The notes beneath the pieces are model-generated. The model was not told the origin of the DNA, made no database searches, and saw only the letters and a list, made by a program, of their open reading frames with translations. The translations under genes were made by a program, and so were the position numbers. From IMG/VR virus record IMGVR_UViG_3300021961_000275, positions 1-36,601 of that record: a stretch of DNA of 36,601 nucleotides; one strand, written 5' to 3'. Positions 1 through 7,632 of this stretch are shown here, in pieces (the stretch's first letter is position 1; each line of letters opens with the position of its first letter). The stretch comes from a virus.

Positions 1-912
1 GCCGTTGGCATATGAACTGGCCGAATCAGCTGAACTTGTAATTCCGTTTGCTTTAACAAAAGCACTATTTGCATATGAACTAGCTGCTGCAGCATCAACA
101 AAAGCCGTATTTGATTTACTAAAAGCACCATTAGCATAATCACCACCAGATACTGCCTTTTGGTCAGCCGTATTTGCGGCTAAGTAAGCAGAATTAGCAT
201 AAAGACCTACTGTATTTGAACTAACAAATGCACTATTGGCATAATCTCCAGCACTTACTCCTTTTTGGTCAGCAATACCAGCATTAGTCGTAGCCGTATT
301 TGCTTTACTATAAGCTCCATTAGCATAGGCTTCAGCGGCGGCAGATGCTATGACAGAATAAGCGCTTCCATCATTTGTAAAAATCCATTTATCATTTGTT
401 TCATCCCAAAGTATTGAAACATCAGTTGACAGACCTCTTTCGACTTTAAGTCCAGCATTATCAGTTGGGTTTGAAAATTGTCCTAAATCAGAATTTAAAT
501 TTAGTATCGGTGTTTCTAACTTCAGTTCACCTTGTACTGTCAAAGCACCTGTAACTGTTCCACCAGATTTTGGTAAAGCAGCATTTGCCGTAGCAAAAGC
601 CCCATTGGCATAACTGCTTGCAGCCGTAACCGCTAAAGTAATTACGTTGGCTGCAATAAAAGCACCATTAGCATAATCACCACCAGATACTGCCTTTTGG
701 TCAGCCGTATTTGCGGCCGCAAAAGCTGAATTGGCATAACCACCAGAAATTGTGCTGCCGGCTAATAAAGCGGCATTTGCGGCATCAAAAGATGAATTGG
801 CGTGTAGGTATGCTGAATTGGAATAACTACTTGCTGCATTGGCGGTAAGGTGCGCTGTATTGGCGTCAGCTTGAACTTTATTAGCCTGATTACCGATATA
901 AGAATATGACAT
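1..912 (-). CDS. Tail-fibre-like repeat protein (fibre 3), 3' end cut by window
   Basis: An open frame of 304 codons runs from an ATG at 912-910 off the left edge, so only the N-terminal part is seen. It starts MSYSYIGNQANKVQADANTA and is almost wholly Ala/Asn/Tyr-rich units (YANSAF, ANTAD, YANGAF), a pattern typical of marine T4-like phage fibres and likely to form a long coiled or fibrous trimer. Around 350-560 it carries one globular module of the kind repeated in fibre 2 (GGTVTGALTVQG, then NAGLKVERG, then WDETNDKWIFTNDG). The ATG lies one base past the TAA of the preceding small gene, so the two are translationally coupled. It shares a 75-bp exact repeat with fibre 2. Role as an extended virion fibre is inferred from repeats and context; the receptor-binding end is not in the window. 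Confidence 0.8.
   Translation of the reverse strand, partial: MSYSYIGNQANKVQADANTAHLTANAASSYSNSAYLHANSSFDAANAALLAGSTISGGYANSAFAAANTADQKAVSGGDYANGAFIAANVITLAVTAASSYANGAFATANAALPKSGGTVTGALTVQGELKLETPILNLNSDLGQFSNPTDNAGLKVERGLSTDVSILWDETNDKWIFTNDGSAYSVIASAAAEAYANGAYSKANTATTNAGIADQKGVSAGDYANSAFVSSNTVGLYANSAYLAANTADQKAVSGGDYANGAFSKSNTAFVDAAAASSYANSAFVKANGITSSADSASSYANG
121..180. repeat. 60-bp direct repeat, copy 1 (within fibre 3)
   Basis: Positions 121-180 are identical to 658-717. The unit encodes the AANTADQKAVSGGDYANGAF segment. Perfect identity at silent sites points to recent duplication rather than selection on protein alone. Confidence 0.85.
230..304. repeat. 75-bp exact repeat shared by fibre 3 and fibre 2, copy 1
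   Basis: Positions 230-304 match 2677-2751 base for base. It encodes a stretch containing ANTATTNAGIADQKGVSAGD. The copies sit in two different genes in the same orientation, suggesting gene conversion or recombination between fibre genes. Confidence 0.85.
658..717. repeat. 60-bp direct repeat, copy 2 (within fibre 3)
   Basis: Exact copy of 121-180, lying 537 bases away in the same gene and reading frame. Confidence 0.85.
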
Positions 913-913
913 G

Positions 914-1240
914 TTATGATATTTCCAGTACGCTGACGATTACATCTATTGCACCTGATGTGTCTGATACGACCCTTAGAAAATCACTAGCTTCTAATAC
1001 CAACTTTTGGTCTCCACCAACAGGAACTAAAGCACTACCTGGTTCAATTGTAGCATTTTTAACCAAGTAATAATCCGTACCGGAAGAATTTACAAAAACA
1101 CTAGCTTTAATTGTTACTGCTGATGTATTAGAAACAGTCATTCCAATAACAGTTGCTTGAATTCCTGTACCAGCAGTATAAACCGTCGTTGGTGTTGTGC
1201 CTATATTTTGTTGAAAATTATTTTTAAATGTATTTGCCAT
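914..1240 (-). CDS. Small phage structural protein (108 aa) between fibre genes
   Basis: The product starts MANTFKNNFQQNIGTTPTTV and is rich in Val, Thr and Ser with alternating hydrophobic residues, so it is probably an all-beta domain. It has no membrane segment and no cysteine. Small proteins of this style are found beside fibre genes in marine T4-like phages, where they are thought to be minor virion components or fibre connectors; that is recollection plus context. The ATG at 1240-1238 follows a GAGG Shine-Dalgarno (about 1247-1250), and a GATAAATA late motif lies just upstream at 1267-1260. Its TAA is one base from the ATG of fibre 3. A Bacteroides-type or host gene is not indicated. 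The exact position in the virion cannot be told. Confidence 0.75.
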   Translation of the reverse strand: MANTFKNNFQQNIGTTPTTVYTAGTGIQATVIGMTVSNTSAVTIKASVFVNSSGTDYYLVKNATIEPGSALVPVGGDQKLVLEASDFLRVVSDTSGAIDVIVSVLEIS

Positions 1241-1259
1241 TTATTACCTCAATAAATGA

Positions 1260-1267
1260 TATTTATC
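1260..1267 (-). promoter_or_regulatory. T4-type late promoter motif GATAAATA
   Basis: On the minus strand 1267-1260 reads GATAAATA, fitting the NATAAATA late -10 element of T4-like marine phages. It overlaps the last codons of fibre 2 and lies 19 bases before the ATG at 1240. It would give a very short leader carrying the GAGG ribosome site, so it suits the small structural gene and fibre 3. Confidence 0.6.
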
Positions 1268-4200
1268 CTAATGCAATGGCGAATGCCAGAGCATCCGCTA
1301 AAGCCGTATTTGCTGCCGCATATGCATTATTAGCATGACTATAAACACTATTTGCATGATTGATTGGGTCATACCCTCTGATTTGTGCAACGTTGGTTAT
1401 CAAATTCGCTGTCAAATTTGCAATTCTGAATGATGAATGAGAAACATCTATGTAAGGAGATGCATCTGGTTCCGGTTCATAATTGTAATAAAATTTCCAT
1501 GTTCCATAATCTGAAGCATCCCTAAACAAACCAGCATGAGCATATGTGCCGTCATTGTAATTACCAGCAAATCCTAAATCTGGGTTTGCAATAGTATTGT
1601 TAGCATTGAGATAAATCATACTATCTTCAATTGCTAAGTTCTCAACATCATATGTAGTTGTATTACCGGTGACGGTTAAGTTGCCTGTAATTATCAAATC
1701 ACCTTCAACAGTACCACCACTAGCTGTCAGTTTTGTATTTGCCGCATCAAAAGCCGCATTAGCATAATCACCAGTAGTGTTTTGACTTATGTAAGCTGCA
1801 TTAGCGTGAATATAAGCTGAGTTTGCATGTAAGAAAGCGCTATTTGAATATGAATCGGCCGATGTAGCAGTTTGTAAAGCAGAATTAGCTCTATCAAAAG
1901 CTGCATTGGCATAAACTTCAGATGCAGCAGAACCAATGTTACTGTAGATTGAACCATCGTTTGAGAAAGACCACTTGTCATCACCTTCATTCCACAGTAT
2001 GCTTACGTTTGGTGAGATGCCCCTATCAACTCTTAGTCCAGCATTTTCGGTTGGAGATGCATCTTGGTCAATATCGGAATTTAATTGAATAATTGGTGTG
2101 TGTGAATTCAATTGACCATTAATTGTCAACCTACCTTGAATATACGTATCGCCAGAAATTGTGCCGCCAGCCGAGGCAAACCTAGTATTGGCAAATGTGA
2201 AAGCGCCATTCGCATAATTGCTTGCCGAATTTGCAGTTTCAAAAGCGGCGTTTGCATACCCACCAGTAATTACACCACCAGTAGTTAAAGCAATATTTGC
2301 CTGTTCAAAGGCTGAGTTGGCATAAATGCCTGTTGTGTTTTGAGACTCAAACGCTCCATTCGCATAGGATTCACTTGCAGCAGAACCAATGTTACTATAG
2401 TTTAGACCGTCATTTGAGAACGTCCACTTGTCTGTGGATTCGTTCCAGAGTAATGATACTGGGTTTAAGTCTCCACGCATTGCTCTCAGACCAGCATTTT
2501 CTACTGGAGAACTGCCGATTTGTTCATAATTAACTTCAAGTATACCGTCTTGAACCACAAAGTGTGGCACACTAAACCATGCTGTATTTCCATCTACAGT
2601 AACATTACCTGAAATCGTAATATCACCATTAATTGTTCCACCAGACGATGAGACCTTCGTATTTGCCAATGTATAAGCACTATTGGCATAATCTCCAGCA
2701 CTTACTCCTTTTTGGTCAGCAATACCAGCATTAGTCGTAGCCGTATTTGCTTGTACGTAAGCGGAGTTACCAAATGAACCAGCTGCTTGTGCGTATTGTG
2801 TTGCGGTGTTTGAACTGACAAATGCACCATTAGCATATGAACCAGCACTTACTGCTCTATCAGCGGCATCAGTTGCACTTGAAGTTGCAGTATTAGCTTG
2901 ACTGTAAGCTGCGTTTGCAAATGTTCCAGCAGACAACGCTTTTTGGTCTGCTGTGTTTGCCGAAATGAAAGCACCATTGGCATAAGAAGAAGCAGCACTT
3001 GCAATTTCATATGCAGTATTTGTTTTTTCATACCCAGCATTAGCATATGCACCAGTAGTGTTTTGACTTATGTAAGCTGAGTTTGCATGTAAGTAGGCTG
3101 AATTAGCATAGTTGCCAGTTAAATTCTGACTCTGATATGCGGAATTGGCATGTAAGTAGGCTACATTAACATGAGGCCTTGCATATAAATCTTCAGCGGA
3201 CAATACAAGGGTATTAGCTAATGCATAAGCTGCATTGGCGTATGCACCAGACGTAACGCCAACAACATATGCAGTATTTGCATGACCATAAGCACTATTG
3301 GCATATGAACCTGTTGTATTTTGTGCTAAGAAGGCACCATTCGCATACGATTCTGCCGCAGCTGAGGAAACGTTAACAAAATTTGTACCGTCTACAGTAT
3401 ACTGCCAATTATCAACTTCTTCGTTCCATATCAAACTGACATTTGCAGAAGAACCTCTATCGATTTCAAAACCAGCATTGAATGTTGGAGTTGCAAATTG
3501 ATTAATTGATGCATTTAATGTGATAATATTATCATCAATTAAGACAGTTTCTGTTGCCGCATAAATTGTGTTACCAGCAATAGTCAAATTACCACTAATC
3601 TGAACATCACCATCAATGGTGCCACCAGCAGAAGCAAACTTTGTATTGGCATGTGCATAAGCACTATTAGCATAATCTCCAGTGGTATTTTGACTTACAT
3701 AAGCAGCATTAGCATGTAAGTATGCAGAATTGGCATATGCACCAGTAGTGTTCTGACTGGTGTAAGCCGCATTGGCTTTTGTATATGCTGAATTGGCATA
3801 AACTTCTGCTGCAGCTGAACCAACTGTGCTGTAATTTGTGCCGTCATTGGTGAATGTCCATTTGTCTATTAATTCATTCCAACGGAATTGAACGGCATTT
3901 TCATCACCACGAACAACTCTAATACCAGCTGGGTTTACTGGTGTTCCTACCGTTTCAGATGCCAAATCAATAATATTATCTTGAACACTCAAAGTTGGAA
4001 CTTGAACTCTTACAGAACCACTCGCACTCGAAACGGTCAAACTACCAGAAATTGTAACATCACCTGAAATAGTGCCGCCAGCAGAAGCAAATTTAGTATT
4101 CGCTAAATCATATGAACTGTTGGCGTGATGATAAGCAGCGTTGGCTTGAGGTCTGGCGAAAAAGTCTATTGATGCTGATGATAACGTGTTTGCAAAAGTA

Positions 4201-6191
4201 TATGCAGCATTAACATGTTCATATGAAGAATTGGCATGATTCCAAGCAGATTCACCAGTTGCCAAATCGATAATAGTATTTGCTTTTGCAAAAGCAGCTA
4301 AAGCAATTATGGTTGCAGTATTTGCTTTAATATAGGAAGAGTTTGTATAACCTGAGGAAATGTTAACAGACAAGTAGGCCGAATTTGCATATAATGATGC
4401 AGAATTTGTCCAATTTCTTCCAACTGTATCTACAACACTCGTTAAAGCAGAATTTGCTTTAGTAAAGGCGCTATTAGCATAATCAGCAGTTGTGTTTTGT
4501 GCGTCAAAGGCCGCATTGGCTTGAATAAATGCAGCCTGGTTAAATTCTGGTGAAACACTATTTGCAGCTTCATAAGCTGCATTGGCATGTAAGTATGCAG
4601 CATTTGCTTCAACTGAAGGTGTATTTGCTTTTGTGTATGCAGAAGTTAAATGTGCATTTAAGTAAGCAAACCCTTGATCCACAACTTGAATTGTGGTATT
4701 AACACTTACTGATGCTCCGTTTGCATGATTATAAGCGTTCTGTATATCTCTACCAAAATTTTCAACCGTGTTATAAGCGCTGTTTGCAATAATAAAAGCC
4801 GCATTAGAATAACTTTCGGCAGCTGCTGACCCAATAGAACTGTAAGTTGCTCCATCATTAGTAAATGTCCATTTGTCCGTCGTTTCATTCCAAATGATTC
4901 CAACATTTGCGGAAGAACCCCTTTCAATTTCAATTCCAGCATTTTCACTTGGAGACTCAGATTGTAATAAATCAGAATTCAATGTGATAATATTATCACC
5001 AATATTTACCTGAGTTGTATTTACATAAGTTGTAATACCTGCAACAGAAAGATTACCGGAAATTGTTAAGTTTTTCTGAACATTTACATTTCCAGTAACA
5101 TTAATATCACCTTCTATAAGACCACCAGTCGAATCAACTTTTGAATTGGCAGCTTCAAATGCAGAATCTATTCTTGTTTCAAATGTATTTGCGCTATTAA
5201 AAGCTGCTTGAGAAATTGATTCGACACGATTTTGTTCGGCCCTAATATCTACTTGACCGTTTGCAGTTGCTATAATTAAATCTGTTAAAGAAGATGCTAA
5301 CCCATATGCATTATTTGCTATTGTAAATCCAGAATTAGCATATGAACTGGCGGCATTGACTGCATCAAAAGCTACGTTTAATGTGTCGCTGGTTGAATTA
5401 TCAGTATTTGCTACATTAAAAGAAGCATTTGCGTGAGCATATGCACTCAATGCTATTGCTAGGGCATTATTTGTCCTTGCATCTGGAGTTGTTGCAACAG
5501 TATAAACAGAATTAGCATAATCAAATGCTGCATTGGCGTGAGAATAAGCTGTTTGATTGAATTCGGGAGTGCTACTATTTGCAGCATCAAATGCAGCATT
5601 AGCGTGATCCCAAGCCGCATTGGCACTCTCATATGCAGAATCTGTTTGTTCCTGAGACGCTATTGATATTGTAGAATTGGTAACATCCGTAATTCTACCT
5701 TTATCATCGACCGTAATTACTGGAATTACGGTTGAACCACCATAAGTTCCTGATATAACACCTGTAGTGTTTAGTGTTAGTGTACTTGTTACACCATTAG
5801 CAAAATCAGTTGTTACTTGGCCAGAAACATCTCCATCAAAAATTAAATCAATCGTCTGAGAAAGAGAATTTGCTGAGTTTGCAATACCATGCAAATTACC
5901 TAAAAAACCAGGTTTTTCTACACCACCAACTTCCCGTGTCGAAACAAATAATGTTGCTTCGAGAATACCTAACGAGCTTCTTTTAGCTAGAGTGTCCGGT
6001 GAAGAATCTGGAGTTGCATTATCAATTATGTCGGTATAATAACTACCACCTATAATTTCATAAGAACCATCTTCTGTTCCTATGAATAAATTTCCAGAAG
6101 GAAAAGCATAAGCTAATTCACCACCTAAAAGTTGACCTGATTCTGGAGTAGTATTCGCTGTGGAATACTTTGTTACAATTGCTGTTCCCAC
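1263..6191 (-). CDS. Giant modular tail-fibre-like protein (fibre 2, 1642 aa)
   Basis: The N-terminus (MGTAIVTKYSTANTTPESGQ) is a globular segment of about 170 residues with GELAYAFPSGNLFIG and VDDKGRITDV motifs, common at the virion-proximal end of phage fibres. The rest alternates ANSAY/ANAAY repeat rods with about 100-residue globular modules (GGTI-GDV-ISG-LTV, then NAG-RG, then WNE-DKWTF-NDG-YS). Five such modules have their WNE/DKW sites near 1972, 2428, 3410, 3860 and 4870, and a sixth degenerate one forms the C-terminus. The start is a GTG at 6191-6189 directly after the TAA of the 67-aa gene, with GGAAG upstream. A long flexible fibre or whisker is inferred. Exact repeats are shared with fibres 1 and 3. 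A post-translational substrate role for the neighbouring enzymes is possible but not shown. Confidence 0.85.
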   Translation of the reverse strand: MGTAIVTKYSTANTTPESGQLLGGELAYAFPSGNLFIGTEDGSYEIIGGSYYTDIIDNATPDSSPDTLAKRSSLGILEATLFVSTREVGGVEKPGFLGNLHGIANSANSLSQTIDLIFDGDVSGQVTTDFANGVTSTLTLNTTGVISGTYGGSTVIPVITVDDKGRITDVTNSTISIASQEQTDSAYESANAAWDHANAAFDAANSSTPEFNQTAYSHANAAFDYANSVYTVATTPDARTNNALAIALSAYAHANASFNVANTDNSTSDTLNVAFDAVNAASSYANSGFTIANNAYGLASSLTDLIIATANGQVDIRAEQNRVESISQAAFNSANTFETRIDSAFEAANSKVDSTGGLIEGDINVTGNVNVQKNLTISGNLSVAGITTYVNTTQVNIGDNIITLNSDLLQSESPSENAGIEIERGSSANVGIIWNETTDKWTFTNDGATYSSIGSAAAESYSNAAFIIANSAYNTVENFGRDIQNAYNHANGASVSVNTTIQVVDQGFAYLNAHLTSAYTKANTPSVEANAAYLHANAAYEAANSVSPEFNQAAFIQANAAFDAQNTTADYANSAFTKANSALTSVVDTVGRNWTNSASLYANSAYLSVNISSGYTNSSYIKANTATIIALAAFAKANTIIDLATGESAWNHANSSYEHVNAAYTFANTLSSASIDFFARPQANAAYHHANSSYDLANTKFASAGGTISGDVTISGSLTVSSASGSVRVQVPTLSVQDNIIDLASETVGTPVNPAGIRVVRGDENAVQFRWNELIDKWTFTNDGTNYSTVGSAAAEVYANSAYTKANAAYTSQNTTGAYANSAYLHANAAYVSQNTTGDYANSAYAHANTKFASAGGTIDGDVQISGNLTIAGNTIYAATETVLIDDNIITLNASINQFATPTFNAGFEIDRGSSANVSLIWNEEVDNWQYTVDGTNFVNVSSAAAESYANGAFLAQNTTGSYANSAYGHANTAYVVGVTSGAYANAAYALANTLVLSAEDLYARPHVNVAYLHANSAYQSQNLTGNYANSAYLHANSAYISQNTTGAYANAGYEKTNTAYEIASAASSYANGAFISANTADQKALSAGTFANAAYSQANTATSSATDAADRAVSAGSYANGAFVSSNTATQYAQAAGSFGNSAYVQANTATTNAGIADQKGVSAGDYANSAYTLANTKVSSSGGTINGDITISGNVTVDGNTAWFSVPHFVVQDGILEVNYEQIGSSPVENAGLRAMRGDLNPVSLLWNESTDKWTFSNDGLNYSNIGSAASESYANGAFESQNTTGIYANSAFEQANIALTTGGVITGGYANAAFETANSASNYANGAFTFANTRFASAGGTISGDTYIQGRLTINGQLNSHTPIIQLNSDIDQDASPTENAGLRVDRGISPNVSILWNEGDDKWSFSNDGSIYSNIGSAASEVYANAAFDRANSALQTATSADSYSNSAFLHANSAYIHANAAYISQNTTGDYANAAFDAANTKLTASGGTVEGDLIITGNLTVTGNTTTYDVENLAIEDSMIYLNANNTIANPDLGFAGNYNDGTYAHAGLFRDASDYGTWKFYYNYEPEPDASPYIDVSHSSFRIANLTANLITNVAQIRGYDPINHANSVYSHANNAYAAANTALADALAFAIALG
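2677..2751. repeat. 75-bp exact repeat shared by fibre 3 and fibre 2, copy 2
   Basis: Second copy of the 230-304 sequence, inside fibre 2, in the same orientation. Confidence 0.85.
3050..3110. repeat. 61-bp exact repeat shared by fibre 2 and fibre 1, copy in fibre 2
   Basis: Positions 3050-3110 are identical to 21943-22003, 18.9 kb away and in the same orientation. It encodes the YANSAYLHANSAYISQNTTG unit. The two copies flank the enzyme island as direct repeats. Confidence 0.85.
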
Positions 6192-6395
6192 TTAGAAACT
6201 TCCACCGTCTATTCTTGGTATTTCTTTCATGACATATTTACCAGAACCTTCTTCATAGGTCAAAACATAACCATCTAATGCACCTTGCGTTTCAACATTA
6301 TTTAATTGTTGCAAAGCTAAATTAGCTGTTCTGGCAACCGTAACTGACGATATGGTTGTTTTTTGTGGTTTTACGTTTACTTTTATTGATGACAT
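6192..6395 (-). CDS. Small structural/fibre-associated protein (67 aa)
   Basis: A short protein starting MSSIKVNVKPQKTTISSVTV and ending in RIDGGSF. The mid-part (ARTANLALQQLNNVETQGAL) looks helical, and LDGYVLTYEEGSGKYVMKE resembles the short beta motif in which phage fibre genes describe attachment or linker segments. It is sandwiched between the 110-aa structural gene (3-base gap upstream) and fibre 2 (start codon directly after its TAA), so it belongs to the same late transcription unit. The ATG at 6395-6393 has GAGAT about 8 bases upstream. Function is unknown; a fibre attachment or trimer-nucleating subunit is a guess from position only. Confidence 0.7.
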   Translation of the reverse strand: MSSIKVNVKPQKTTISSVTVARTANLALQQLNNVETQGALDGYVLTYEEGSGKYVMKEIPRIDGGSF

Positions 6396-6398
6396 TTT

Positions 6399-6731
6399 TT
6401 ATCTCGTAACATTTGGAAGGACAGTTATTACTCCCTCAAAAATTCTAGTAATTTCACCTCCACCATCATCTATTTCCACATCATAAACATAACGACCGGG
6501 AGTTAGGTTTGTTGTGTTTGCAGCTGACATAATCATGGTGATTTCACCAGTATTTGCGTCAGTAACTGAAACATCGAAATCGTGTTTGGTTGAGGAATAG
6601 TATGATTTTCTCATTTGGGACCTAGCGACATAACCATAAAGATTTTGAGCTGCGCCGGTACCATCATTTACTGTAATTACTGTATTGAAAGATGCACCTT
6701 GGTCTATGGTCAATTCAACAAATTCGGCCAC
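6399..6731 (-). CDS. Small Ig-like/BppU-type phage structural protein (110 aa)
   Basis: The sequence begins MAEFVELTIDQGASFNTVIT and contains ARSQMRKSYYSS, TGEITMIMSAANT and GRYVYDVEIDDGGG-TRIFEG. This order is a known marine T4-like phage virion protein pattern, with an all-beta domain akin to the N-terminal fold of BppU-type baseplate proteins (from memory of the family). The start is GTG at 6731-6729, chosen because a strong AAGGAG (6743-6738) sits six bases upstream. A CTAAATA late motif lies further upstream. It is the first gene after the enzyme island and opens the fibre 2 unit. It probably sits in the baseplate or fibre-attachment zone. No cysteine or catalytic motif is seen. Confidence 0.8.
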   Translation of the reverse strand: MAEFVELTIDQGASFNTVITVNDGTGAAQNLYGYVARSQMRKSYYSSTKHDFDVSVTDANTGEITMIMSAANTTNLTPGRYVYDVEIDDGGGEITRIFEGVITVLPNVTR

Positions 6732-6754
6732 ACTATTCTCCTTAATTGATATGG

Positions 6755-6761
6755 TATTTAG
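6755..6761 (-). promoter_or_regulatory. Late promoter motif CTAAATA for the fibre 2 unit
   Basis: The minus strand at 6761-6755 reads CTAAATA, a variant of the T4-like late -10 element recalled from cyanophages. It lies in the 42-base gap between the enzyme island and the structural genes, 23 bases before the GTG start with a strong AAGGAG between them. It would restart late transcription of the fibre genes independently of the island. Confidence 0.5.
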
Positions 6762-6773
6762 TCAAATTATTAT

Positions 6774-7178
6774 CTAGTTTACCAAGAAAAATTCCCGTTC
6801 ATAGTAATTTCTAACATCCGGAACCATACCTTCCATTGATATGGGCCAGTCTATATTGTCGAAAAGAAAATCATAGACCTCTGGATTTTCATCATATGTT
6901 TTAAAATAAGGATCATTTTGATGTAATAATTGTGGGTCTTTTAGAAGTTCCCAAAAATCTTCACCAAAATCTTTGCTAATCCAATAAGCATAACAGAAAG
7001 CAACAAAGTAACTTTTTGCTGGGTAAATCCACTCATCAATTCGTTCAAAAAAATGACGAAGAGCTTCTTCTTTAACATTATCCGTAATAACAATATCAAC
7101 TTGGTTCAAATCGTCAGAGTGTTCTGTATTTAAACGATGATATATTTCTTGTTTAATTTTCCATTCTCTAGTTTCCAT
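6774..7178 (-). CDS. Unknown acidic/aromatic protein (134 aa), last gene of the enzyme island
   Basis: I do not recognise this family. The chosen start is the ATG at 7178-7176 (METREWKIKQEIYHRLNTEH) because GGAG at 7188-7185 is six bases upstream; a longer reading from 7205 is open but lacks support. The protein is rich in Trp, Tyr, Phe, Asp and Glu (WIYPAKSYFVAFCYAYWISK, FGEDFWELLKD, DNIDWPISMEG) and appears mainly helical, soluble and without metal-site motifs. It overlaps the end of the upstream oxygenase gene by 11 bases, so the two are translationally coupled. It could be an accessory or substrate-recognition partner of that oxygenase. That is inference from coupling only. Confidence 0.65.
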   Translation of the reverse strand: METREWKIKQEIYHRLNTEHSDDLNQVDIVITDNVKEEALRHFFERIDEWIYPAKSYFVAFCYAYWISKDFGEDFWELLKDPQLLHQNDPYFKTYDENPEVYDFLFDNIDWPISMEGMVPDVRNYYEREFFLVN

Positions 7179-7632
7179 TATCATCTCCACAGAACATTGT
7201 AACATTTATACTAGTCCTAGGACTTGTTCCAGTATAGTGTAGAACCCTATGCATTGTATCAGATTCAAATACAATTAATTTCCCTGGTTCAAAATCAACT
7301 GTCTTAACACCATCTTCGACAAGTATCTGTAGTTCACCACCTTGGTTAACACTTCCGTCAATCCATAATATTCCAGCATGAGTGCCTGGCATTACATTAT
7401 GGTTGCCGCCTATACCTTTTTCATTGTGCCAATCAAATCCATTACCAACTCCTGTAAAAGTGGTTCTATTAAACCAGTTATTAGTTATGTTTACTTTGTG
7501 TCCTACAGTTTCCTCTATTAGTTGTGTAAAAGTATCCATATCATTTTCTAATGGGTTGTGAACATTATTACCATCAATAGTTTTTAATTTTTCTATTAAA
7601 GGATTGTTAATATCTACATTATAAACTTGCAT
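7168..7632 (-). CDS. Fe(II)/2-oxoglutarate-dependent oxygenase, HxE type (154 aa)
   Basis: The double-stranded beta-helix signature is clear: FDWHNEKG supplies His69 and Glu71 (HxE in place of the usual HxD), GGELQILVEDG follows, then MHRVLHYTG supplies distal His128, and SPRTSINVTMF gives Arg139, the likely 2-oxoglutarate carboxylate ligand. PGKLIVFES before the distal His is the usual turn. At 154 residues it is a minimal prolyl-4-hydroxylase-like fold. Such enzymes hydroxylate peptides, nucleobases or small molecules; the substrate here is unknown. The ATG at 7632 lies inside the end of the radical SAM gene ending at 7619, and its own 3' end overlaps the next small gene. Tight coupling to a radical SAM protein suggests both act on the same target. 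Confidence 0.82.
   Translation of the reverse strand: MQVYNVDINNPLIEKLKTIDGNNVHNPLENDMDTFTQLIEETVGHKVNITNNWFNRTTFTGVGNGFDWHNEKGIGGNHNVMPGTHAGILWIDGSVNQGGELQILVEDGVKTVDFEPGKLIVFESDTMHRVLHYTGTSPRTSINVTMFCGDDNGN

Noticed and set aside
2297-3501. Plus-strand and alternate-frame ORFs opposite the fibre gene
   Set aside because: They are shadows of the repetitive fibre codons, with no ribosome sites or recognisable protein.
1-6191. CRISPR-like appearance of short regularly spaced repeats
   Set aside because: They are in-frame codons for ANSAY/ANAAY protein units with variable spacing and no palindromic repeat or unique spacers.
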